A stretch of 7,236 nt of DNA from Chlamydiia bacterium (GTDB lineage: Bacteria; Chlamydiota; Chlamydiia; Chlamydiales; Simkaniaceae), in assembly GCA_020440405.1 (NCBI GenBank), contig JAGROF010000169.1, forward strand, positions 1 through 7,236. The letters run 5' to 3'. The notes beneath the pieces were generated by a model, which saw only the letters and a list, made by a program, of their open reading frames with translations, was not told the DNA's origin and searched no databases. Every line of letters starts with the position of its first letter. Position 1 is the first letter of the stretch. Positions 1 to 5,887 of the stretch are shown here, in pieces. The position numbers were made by a program, and so were the translations under genes.

Positions 1-1110
1 GCCTCCCAATGCTAAATTGGCTCGGACAAAAGGATCTGGAGTGATTTTTAAGACCTGATGGGCTAAATGCATCCCGCCCGCCCCAATTCTCCCTAAAACA
101 AATGCAGCTAAGCGGCGAGAGGCTTCATCTGTTGAATAGATCCATTTTCGAATCACTTGTAGGGTTGTTTCAGGAACGATCGAGGCAACAGCCCAAGAGG
201 CTGTGAGGGAAACGGAAGGATGGGGATCCTCAGTTAAGTCGATCATTTGCGTGACTAGAGAAGGGTCTAATGTTTTCATTCCCATAAAGTATAGGGTGGT
301 CAGCGCTGCCATCCTCACATCAGATGAAGGATCCTTAAGAAGAGGCGTAATCATAGAAGCCTGCTCCTTTAAATCTAAATGGCTGATAATTTGACATGCC
401 AAATGCCGCAAGCCGGCCCGCTTTGAATGGATCAGTTGAGATAACTCTTCTCCGCTCACTTCTTCATAGATATTCACTAGGGAAGCAATGGCGGCCCCTT
501 TTTCTTCTGCAGTTGTTCGGGTTTTGCTTAAAAGCTGCTTGAGCGGTTGCTTAACCTCTTTTACTTCCATTGCTCCTAGAGCCTTGATGACTTCTAGTCG
601 CACAAACCACACTTTTTCCTGCTGCAAAAGACGGGTCAGCTCTTCAATAAGTGCCACATCGCGATACTGAGGAGAGAGCTGGGCTGCCATGGCACGCAAA
701 AGAGCGTTGGAAGAACTCAGCTGATTCCTAAGCATCTGAACGGCCCGGATATCATTTGTATAAAAGGCACTCATCAATGCCGCAATGTTTACTACAAATT
801 GAGGAGAGCTCTCTAAACGTGTCAGCACCCCCCAAGCTAAGGTTTCTAATAAATCGGTATCCTCTTGCTTCAGTTCAAATTGCTTCCAGCTTAAGATAGC
901 TTCATCATCTTTTCCATTCTCTGCGAGTGTGCGCACATAAATCTTTTTGAGTCCTTCCGACTCTGGATAAACTTGAAGACTTGCTTCACATTCTCGAAGA
1001 GCAGAATGATAGTCATGGATGAGCAAATGGGAGTGGATTCGTTGAATGACTTCCACGTCACTTGCCATCAAAGTCGAAAAAAAGAAAAGAAAAATGATGA
1101 TCTGTCTCAT
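1..1110 (-). CDS. Exported TPR/HEAT-repeat protein (C-terminus beyond window)
   Basis: An open frame runs from the ATG at 1110 to the window edge: 370 codons without a stop, so the C-terminus is missing. Residues 1-17 look like a signal peptide (MRQ, then IIIFLFFFSTLM, then A-S), so export to periplasm or envelope is predicted. Residues ~20-80 form a TPR-like helix pair (HDYHSALRECEASLQVYPES). From ~120 onward come repeated HEAT-type helices; the second helices are clear at ~165-180 (VWFVRLEVIKALGAM), ~230-245, ~258-275 (KDPSSDVRMAALTTLYFMG), ~293-311, ~325-343 and ~357-370. Such solenoids are protein-binding scaffolds, not enzymes. The ATG shares one base with the stop of the upstream HIT gene (TAATG) and has no Shine-Dalgarno sequence, so translation probably depends on reinitiation. 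The repeat architecture is clear; the binding partner and specific role are unknown. Confidence 0.85.
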   Translation of the reverse strand, partial: MRQIIIFLFFFSTLMASDVEVIQRIHSHLLIHDYHSALRECEASLQVYPESEGLKKIYVRTLAENGKDDEAILSWKQFELKQEDTDLLETLAWGVLTRLESSPQFVVNIAALMSAFYTNDIRAVQMLRNQLSSSNALLRAMAAQLSPQYRDVALIEELTRLLQQEKVWFVRLEVIKALGAMEVKEVKQPLKQLLSKTRTTAEEKGAAIASLVNIYEEVSGEELSQLIHSKRAGLRHLACQIISHLDLKEQASMITPLLKDPSSDVRMAALTTLYFMGMKTLDPSLVTQMIDLTEDPHPSVSLTASWAVASIVPETTLQVIRKWIYSTDEASRRLAAFVLGRIGAGGMHLAHQVLKITPDPFVRANLALGG

Positions 1111-1445
1111 TATGCCATGGGGCCGAGCGCTTTTCCACCAATTAAATGAAAGTGAAGGTGGAAAACCGACTGCCCTGCCTTAGTTCCAATATTTGTCAGC
1201 AATCGATAATTGTCTGCAACCCTAAATTTCTCTGCAAGCATTTGGGCCACTTCAATGACCTCAACCATTAGAGAGTGATCGGACTTAGGAACTTCTTGAA
1301 AGGAAGGGTATTCTTTTTTGGGGATGAGGAGAAGGTGAACGGGAGCTTTGGGACTAATATCCTTAATAACAAGGAGAGTAGCGCTTTCAAACACTTTGTC
1401 TGCAGGAAGATCTCCCTGGATAATTTTTCCAAATATTGTGCTCAT
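1110..1445 (-). CDS. hinT: HINT-type HIT family nucleotide hydrolase
   Basis: This is a complete 111-residue protein of normal HINT length. The family fingerprint is full: FGKIIQGDLPADKVFE near the N-terminus, KDISPKAPVHLLLIPKK at ~28-44, NIG at 85-87, and the histidine triad GQSVFHLHFHLIGG with His96, His98 and His100. His98 aligns with the nucleophile that forms the nucleotidyl intermediate in HINT1, and His37 matches the conserved upstream histidine. Family members are cytoplasmic purine nucleoside phosphoramidases that also hydrolyse aminoacyl-adenylates. The sequence fits the HINT branch (E. coli HinT/YcfF), not Fhit or GalT. The start is fixed by an AAAGGAGG Shine-Dalgarno 5 nt upstream and by the ATGA overlap with the preceding MYG1-family gene; the stop overlaps the next start as TAATG. 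Co-translation with both neighbours is expected. The order matches chlamydial CT385-CT386 from memory. Confidence 0.95.
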   Translation of the reverse strand: MSTIFGKIIQGDLPADKVFESATLLVIKDISPKAPVHLLLIPKKEYPSFQEVPKSDHSLMVEVIEVAQMLAEKFRVADNYRLLTNIGTKAGQSVFHLHFHLIGGKALGPMA

Positions 1446-2326
1446 TGCTTCCTCCTTTGGATAAACTCTAATGCCTTTTCTGCATCTTCTTTTGTTTCCC
1501 AGATCGAAATAAACCGTCCCTTATGGCAAAAAACAGCTCCCGGAATCCCAGACTTCTTCTTGAGATCTTCATCGATCAGCCCTGCCCATTCCTTTGGCAT
1601 GGGAACGCGCACCTGCATCCTCTTGTCGTAGGAAGGGGGAATCCCTCGGAGTTTCCACTGGTCTCCAGCAGGCATGATGATAAATTGAGCGGGATGTTTA
1701 TCTCCTCCCAGATCAAAAAAGGACTCGATCCAAGGCATCGCTTCCTCAAAAAACATGACCTTTTGGCGTTTATCCATTTCCTTTTTGACTTTTCCTCGAC
1801 ACTCTTGGATATATTCAAACTTTGACACAAGCCTTTTGAGATGGCCAAAACAAAATTCAAGGGCTTGGAAAAAGGCTCCTTGGAATACCTCTTTGCTGGC
1901 GTCATAACGGACGGGCACAAAGTTTGCGATCACCGAAGAAAAAGAGCAATGTCCCAACATTGGCGTCGCTTTCCCATTATCGATCGCATCCACTCCAAGC
2001 ACTAAAGAACCATTAATATATCGATAGAGCTTTTCATTCAGGATTTTTTGCCCTTTCAGATATTTAAGGATCATCCCTGCACTACTTAAGCTTCCATTGT
2101 AATCGGATTGGTGGTGATCGAATCGTTTGAGTGCTGGATCATAGATCCCTCCCACATCACAGACATATTCACAGGTCTCAAGTTGCTTGAGATCCCGCGT
2201 TCGCACAATACCCTCCATATCAATACAATCGAAAAGGAGAAGAAGCGCACACGCTGTGACTTCATCCGCATGGAAACTCCCGTCATGAGTCCCAAAGGTG
2301 CGTGGTTTGATCTCAACATTTCCCAT
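1442..2326 (-). CDS. MYG1-family (DHH-like) metal-dependent 3'-5' exonuclease
   Basis: This is a 294-residue member of the MYG1/UPF0160 family. Visible family blocks are FGTHDGSFHADEVTACALL at ~11-29 (His14, His19 and Asp21 are likely metal ligands), CDVGGIYDPALKRFDHHQ at ~56-73 with the DHH triad at 70-72, SSAGMILKYL, GVDAIDNG at ~111-118, and a C-terminal WAGLIDEDLKKKSGIPGAVF segment typical of MYG1. Human MYG1 is a 3'-5' RNA exonuclease of nucleus and mitochondria; bacterial members are annotated as metal-dependent hydrolases. The C-terminal block is less conserved here: GRFISIWETKEDA stands where MYG1 proteins have a GFIGGNKT-like stretch. I chose the ATG at 2326 because the frame upstream of it lacks family similarity and lies antisense to the divergent gene. 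It leads the operon with HIT and the HEAT-repeat protein; its TGA overlaps the HIT start as ATGA. Its RNA substrate here is unknown. Confidence 0.93.
   Translation of the reverse strand: MGNVEIKPRTFGTHDGSFHADEVTACALLLLFDCIDMEGIVRTRDLKQLETCEYVCDVGGIYDPALKRFDHHQSDYNGSLSSAGMILKYLKGQKILNEKLYRYINGSLVLGVDAIDNGKATPMLGHCSFSSVIANFVPVRYDASKEVFQGAFFQALEFCFGHLKRLVSKFEYIQECRGKVKKEMDKRQKVMFFEEAMPWIESFFDLGGDKHPAQFIIMPAGDQWKLRGIPPSYDKRMQVRVPMPKEWAGLIDEDLKKKSGIPGAVFCHKGRFISIWETKEDAEKALEFIQRRKQ
1451..1458 (-). promoter_or_regulatory. Perfect Shine-Dalgarno for the HIT gene, inside the upstream gene
   Basis: On the minus strand AAAGGAGG lies 5 nt before the HIT ATG. It is made by the last sense codons of the upstream MYG1-family gene (CAA AGG AGG AAG CAA TGA, Gln-Arg-Arg-Lys-Gln-stop). 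It is by far the strongest ribosome site in the window; the other gene starts have weak or no Shine-Dalgarno. It fixes the HIT start and suggests HIT is made at a higher rate than its operon partners. Confidence 0.85.
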
Positions 2327-2393
2327 AAGTCTATCTATTTTAATTCTTAAAAATTTATTGCTCAAGAAGAAAGATTTCCCTATATCTGAAACT
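2327..2393. promoter_or_regulatory. Divergent intergenic region with back-to-back sigma70-like promoters
   Basis: These 67 A/T-rich bases separate the start codons of the MYG1-family and LOG-domain genes. Plus strand: TTGCTC (2358-2363), 17-bp spacer, TATATC (2381-2386). Minus strand: TTGAGC (2365-2360), 17-bp spacer, TAAAAT (2342-2337). The two -35 boxes overlap by four bases, so RNA polymerase binding on one side should exclude the other. Predicted transcription starts fall at or within a few bases of each ATG, and neither start has a Shine-Dalgarno. Both promoters are read by eye; the chlamydial sigma66 consensus resembles sigma70. Confidence 0.5.
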
Positions 2394-4514
2394 ATGAGAG
2401 CCACACTGTCATTCTTGCACCATGACCTTGTCACTCCTGATGGGAAAATCACCTCTCTCTCTTCAATTAACGAGACAGAAGTGGAAGCGACTGTCTTGAT
2501 TGAGAACATTTCTCCGTCGTTTTTAGGGTTTTCAATCGATCAACAAGCAACCTTATTTAATCTCAAGAGTACTTTGGCACAACTAGGTGTCCATGCGACC
2601 CTAAAAAACCTAGAACTCAAAGAAACGAAAAGAACATGCATGGCTCTTGTCAAGCTAGAGGCCCTTTCTCCTGAGGGTGTCTTGACTCTTTCTTATCTTC
2701 AAACAGGGGTCTACATTGGAAAACTCTTTGCTGCTGATGAACGGCGAAGGGTCCGCGAACCTATCTACCTTTCCCGTATGTTTGGACGCGCAGATCGAGA
2801 GGGGAAACCCCTTCTTTCCCTTGGGGAACAAGAAGGAAAACCCCAATGGACGCTTGAACAAATCGATGGAAGAATTGTGGCCTTCCTCCCTTTGAAAAAG
2901 GGGGTTCAAACCTACAATGGTCAAGTTAGAGGGCTCATTCCAGTCCTCATTGAAGCTTTGAAATATCCAGAAATTAAAGTCCGCGAATTGATCCATCTGA
3001 CGCAACGATGGGAAGATCGAAAGCGTGTTGTGAAAGGAGGACTTCTCCTTGTCAACACCCTTCCCCTTCATATTCGAACCGTTTTTGGGCGTGTTGTTGA
3101 TGACCTTCTCCCCCAGGGCGTCCAGCATACCGCTGCATCCATTCTTCAGCCAGATACCTTTGCTTCAGGAGATATTTATGAGCTTCATGGAAAAAGTCCT
3201 GAAGAGCTCACACAAATTCCCCTCGAATTTTACACGCTTGATCCTTACCGAGAACATGTCTTTTTTTCTGACCGCGATCAATTGCAAGCCTCGATTGAAG
3301 ACTCCACCATCCTTTTCAAAGCTTTAGAAACCGCTCCGACTCCAACGCACCATAAATGTGCAACATTTATTGTCAAAGGAGAGCAGCTCCATCATCTGTC
3401 TCCTAACGATTGGATCCAAACGGAATCGACCCACGAAGCCTTTCCTGGCTTTTTCCATCCGACGGAGCAAGCCGAAAAGGTCGAAAAATACATGCATGCC
3501 CAACCCTCTTATCCCTTCCTAGAAGCGATCGAAAAGGGGGTCATTACTAGCCAAGGGATTTTGCTGACTCGATTTTTTCCCTCCCCTATTATGAAACGGA
3601 TGCTCCTCAGTGAACGGGTTTACGAATGCTTAAAAGGGATCTATTTTGAATCCCCTTCTCGCTCCCATGGAGAGTATTTTTCTCACGAGGACCGCTCGAT
3701 GCTCCTTGACCTAGCAAAGTTTGGAATCTCTATTTTCTGGCTGGACCGCCGCAGCCAAAACATCCTGCGCTACGTTCCCAAACCTGGCAAAGATTCAGGG
3801 ATGTTTGTCCCTCTCTCGAAAGTGGAAACGTTCATTGCTGCCACCATGGTGGGGGTCTACGGATCTAATCTCATTGAAGGAGAGTTTGAGCCTTTAATCC
3901 AAGAGCTTTTGAAAGGACTCCTCGAAATGAAGGAAACGTGCAGCCATCGTCTTCTCAACCCCAAAACCCCTATTGCCCTCGTCACAGGAGGAGGCCCTGG
4001 AATGATGAGCATCGGAAACCGTGCTGCTCAAGAACTCGGGATTCTTTCTTGCGCCAATATCTTGGACTTTCGCACGAACAAAAATGCCATCATTAACGAA
4101 CAAGAGCAAAACCCTCATATCGAAGCCAAGATGACCTACCGTCTCGACCGCCTTGTCGAACGTCAAGCCGAATTTCACCTCGACTTCCCCATTTTCCTAA
4201 CAGGAGGCATCGGCACCGATTTTGAGTATGCCATCGAAGAAATCCGCCGGAAAACAGGGGTGAAATCCCCTAGCCCCGTCCTCCTTGTAGGAGCACCTGA
4301 TTATTGGAAGCAAAAAATTACCTCTCGCTTTGAGTGCAATATCAATACCGGTACGATCAAAGGCTCCGAATGGGTAAGCAATTGCTTCTATTGCATTCAA
4401 AACGCCCCACAAGGGTTAAAGGTCTACGAAGACTTTTTTACAGGAAAACTCCCTATCGGTCCCGAAGGTCCGATATACAATCAAGGGTTTAAGGACATGA
4501 GTGAGGCAAAGTAA
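2394..4514 (+). CDS. 706-aa LOG-domain protein, CT387-like; predicted nucleotide phosphoribohydrolase module with unknown N-terminal part
   Basis: This is a 706-residue protein. The C-terminal third is a LOG (lysine decarboxylase-like Rossmann) domain: VGVYGSN at 486-492 is the first strand and loop, VTGGGPGMM at 530-538 the phosphate-binding loop, ERQAEF (Arg590) and TGGIGTDFE at 603-611 (Glu611). LOG and PpnN proteins hydrolyse nucleoside 5'-monophosphates to base and ribose-5-phosphate using an Arg/Glu pair equivalent to R590/E611, so activity is plausible. Thr603 replaces the usual proline of PGGxGTxxE. Residues 1-~480 match no family I know. No signal peptide or membrane span is visible, so it is probably cytoplasmic. 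The ATG at 2394 is preferred over one at 2298, because the extra 32 residues would lie inside the divergent MYG1-family gene. Size and position next to the HIT and MYG1-family genes recall C. trachomatis CT387. The substrate is unproven. Confidence 0.82.
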   Translation: MRATLSFLHHDLVTPDGKITSLSSINETEVEATVLIENISPSFLGFSIDQQATLFNLKSTLAQLGVHATLKNLELKETKRTCMALVKLEALSPEGVLTLSYLQTGVYIGKLFAADERRRVREPIYLSRMFGRADREGKPLLSLGEQEGKPQWTLEQIDGRIVAFLPLKKGVQTYNGQVRGLIPVLIEALKYPEIKVRELIHLTQRWEDRKRVVKGGLLLVNTLPLHIRTVFGRVVDDLLPQGVQHTAASILQPDTFASGDIYELHGKSPEELTQIPLEFYTLDPYREHVFFSDRDQLQASIEDSTILFKALETAPTPTHHKCATFIVKGEQLHHLSPNDWIQTESTHEAFPGFFHPTEQAEKVEKYMHAQPSYPFLEAIEKGVITSQGILLTRFFPSPIMKRMLLSERVYECLKGIYFESPSRSHGEYFSHEDRSMLLDLAKFGISIFWLDRRSQNILRYVPKPGKDSGMFVPLSKVETFIAATMVGVYGSNLIEGEFEPLIQELLKGLLEMKETCSHRLLNPKTPIALVTGGGPGMMSIGNRAAQELGILSCANILDFRTNKNAIINEQEQNPHIEAKMTYRLDRLVERQAEFHLDFPIFLTGGIGTDFEYAIEEIRRKTGVKSPSPVLLVGAPDYWKQKITSRFECNINTGTIKGSEWVSNCFYCIQNAPQGLKVYEDFFTGKLPIGPEGPIYNQGFKDMSEAK
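4445..4475 (-). terminator. Candidate terminator: cUUCGg hairpin plus short T-run
   Basis: Read on the minus strand, 4475-4454 forms a 22-nt hairpin. It has a 6-bp outer stem (TATCGG/CCGATA), one A-A mismatch and two C-G pairs closing a TTCG loop, which is the very stable C(UUCG)G tetraloop. It begins 5 nt after the stop of the 35-codon gene; a run of four T follows the stem after 5 nt. The T-run is short and slightly far for a textbook intrinsic terminator. The palindrome also encodes residues around IGPEGPI of the convergent LOG-domain gene, so coding constraint could explain it. The location at the end of the operon is the best argument for function. Confidence 0.4.
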
Positions 4515-4588
4515 TAGGCTAAAAAGAATAGAACAAATAAGACAATCAACCCTACCACTACGCTTTTCCTTGTCTTTCTAGGCCTCAT
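4481..4588 (-). CDS. 35-aa single-span membrane protein coupled to the permease
   Basis: This is a short gene below usual ORF cut-offs. It starts with MRPRKTRKS (five basic residues), continues with about 22 strongly hydrophobic residues from VVVGLIVLFVLFFLAYYF to about residue 31, and ends in SLNP and TGA. By the positive-inside rule the N-terminus should be cytoplasmic. The ATG overlaps the permease stop as ATGA, the same coupling used by the MYG1/HIT pair in this window. The last 34 bp run antisense into the 3' end of the LOG-domain gene, and a stable hairpin follows the stop by 5 nt. I recognise no family. Short proteins of this build often bind and tune a transporter, so an accessory subunit of the adjacent permease is a reasonable guess, but only a guess. 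Chance remains possible at this length. Confidence 0.5.
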   Translation of the reverse strand: MRPRKTRKSVVVGLIVLFVLFFLAYYFASLMSLNP

Positions 4589-5811
4589 AATGTAGGAAGC
4601 CATCCTTGTGTGGCAGCAATTTGAAAAAAGATAATGGCAAACGACCCAATTAGCATCACTAAAAGGGTTAATCTCCCCCCAAAGACCTGAAAGCGCTCTT
4701 TCTTCTTCTCAATATAACGCCCATGCCACACCATAAAAGCAGGAAGCAACCCGTACAGGATAGCAACAAAGACCCCTGCATACCCTAGAGCCAAAACAAA
4801 CCCTCCAGGATAAAATAAGGAAAAGAGAAGAGGGGGAGTAAACATCAGCACAAGAAGAGTGGCGCGCCCTTTGATCGTCTTCTTGATCTTAAATCCATCT
4901 GCTAAAAAGTCATAAAGGCTTAAGGCAACTCCAAAAAATGACGTGACGAGGGCAAAAAACGAAAACAACCCCACAATAATTGCAACCCAAGGAATGCCTA
5001 GAATGGCATTTAATGCATCGGTTAAACCCGCCACAGGATGGGGAGCCCCTCCGATCGTTTCAAGACCATACTTCCCCGTTAAAGGGAGCATCCCAATAAT
5101 CAAAAACTCCCAGACTAAATAGAATAAAAGAGGGATCAAGCTCCCATAAAAAAGGGCTTTTTTTAACTTTGAAACGTCTCCGCTCAAGTAGCTCCGAAGG
5201 CTCGGGACAATAATATGAGAGGTAAAAGAAAGGACCACCACAGGAACGGCTGCCCATAAATACTTGGGTTTGCCTCCACTATAATTGCTCATTTCTACAT
5301 GTGGCGTTACAAAAATAAGAAGAAATAGAAACGATAGAATGAGCCCCGCCATACAAATACGGTTGATGGCATCCACAGCTTTCGTCTCAAAGACCACAAT
5401 AAAACCAAACACAATTAAAAAAATGAAAATCCCCACATTGGCAGAAATATGCATTTTAAGCCCTGCGCTTAACACATCAGCAATTAACGATCCTCCTCCA
5501 GAGAGATAGGCCGCTGCAACCGAATACAAGAGCATCAAAAAGGAAACCCATGCAGTAAACTCCCCGACAGGGCCTAAACGCTCTTTGCAAATCGTGATCA
5601 AGTTGGCATTGACTTTTTCCGACATCAGTGTAGCTTCAAGCAAGAAAAATAAGCTGAGAAGCATGAAAGCAAAGGCGATAAACAGCAAAATGCTTGAAGG
5701 AAAGAATCCTCCTGCCCCCGTCGTTAAGGGAAGAGCAAGCATCCCTGCTCCAATGGATGTCCCTCCAACAAGGAGAGCACTCCCAAATGTTTTGTTGCGA
5801 TAAATCTTCAT
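4585..5811 (-). CDS. tyrP: Aromatic amino acid permease, TyrP type (HAAAP family)
   Basis: This is a 408-residue inner-membrane permease. The N-terminal signature FGSALLVGGTSIGAGMLALP (residues 9-28) is the conserved first-helix motif of the hydroxy/aromatic amino acid permease family (TyrP, Mtr, TnaB), with the broken helix used for substrate binding. About eleven hydrophobic segments are visible, near 11-33, 38-60, 84-104, 124-142, 153-170, 186-205, 219-241, 272-298, 317-334, 338-362 and 380-401, the normal topology. TyrP imports tyrosine by proton symport; chlamydiae carry one or more tyrP copies. Tyrosine and tryptophan specificity cannot be separated by eye. It follows the DUF1207 gene on the same strand after 76 bp, which include a possible promoter, and its TGA overlaps the ATG of a 35-codon membrane protein. 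No truncation is seen. Confidence 0.92.
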   Translation of the reverse strand: MKIYRNKTFGSALLVGGTSIGAGMLALPLTTGAGGFFPSSILLFIAFAFMLLSLFFLLEATLMSEKVNANLITICKERLGPVGEFTAWVSFLMLLYSVAAAYLSGGGSLIADVLSAGLKMHISANVGIFIFLIVFGFIVVFETKAVDAINRICMAGLILSFLFLLIFVTPHVEMSNYSGGKPKYLWAAVPVVVLSFTSHIIVPSLRSYLSGDVSKLKKALFYGSLIPLLFYLVWEFLIIGMLPLTGKYGLETIGGAPHPVAGLTDALNAILGIPWVAIIVGLFSFFALVTSFFGVALSLYDFLADGFKIKKTIKGRATLLVLMFTPPLLFSLFYPGGFVLALGYAGVFVAILYGLLPAFMVWHGRYIEKKKERFQVFGGRLTLLVMLIGSFAIIFFQIAATQGWLPTL

Positions 5812-5851
5812 AACGGGGGCCCATTATGCCGTCTGAATCTTTAATATGCAA
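5812..5851 (-). promoter_or_regulatory. Possible promoter for the permease gene
   Basis: On the minus strand TTGCAT (5851-5846), a 17-bp spacer and CATAAT (5828-5823) precede the permease ATG. The -10 box matches sigma70 at five of six positions, the -35 box at only three. Transcription would start near 5816, leaving a leader of about 5 nt (within GGGCCCCCGTT) and no usable Shine-Dalgarno. If real, the permease can be expressed independently of the upstream DUF1207 gene. This is a by-eye prediction. Confidence 0.35.
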
Positions 5852-5887
5852 GTTCGGTTACTTCGTAAAAACTTTAAAAGCTAATGA

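Noticed and set aside
203..670. Two short plus-strand frames (203-394, 488-670)
   Set aside because: Both lie opposite the uninterrupted HEAT-repeat frame on the minus strand, which explains the region fully.
1275..1825. Plus-strand frames of 118 and 100 codons across the HIT and MYG1-family genes
   Set aside because: They are antisense to well-recognised enzymes with complete motifs.
2298..2393. 32-residue N-terminal extension of the LOG-domain protein
   Set aside because: It would overlap the start of the divergent MYG1-family gene and consume the whole promoter gap; its sequence looks like translated promoter DNA.
2327..2509. 61-residue N-terminal extension of the MYG1-family protein
   Set aside because: It lies antisense to the LOG-domain gene, has no family similarity, and the MYG1 homology starts right after the ATG at 2326.
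2655..3128. 157-codon minus-strand open frame
   Set aside because: It is fully antisense to the N-terminal part of the LOG-domain gene, with no motif, start signal or operon context.
4515..4584. Terminator for the plus-strand LOG-domain gene
   Set aside because: I found no stem with a T-run on the plus strand; only trivial 4-bp pairings are present.
5829..5887. Inverted repeat AAGTT...AACTT with inner TTAC/GTAA after the DUF1207 stop, as a terminator
   Set aside because: The stem is short and interrupted and no T-run follows it, so termination is not supported.
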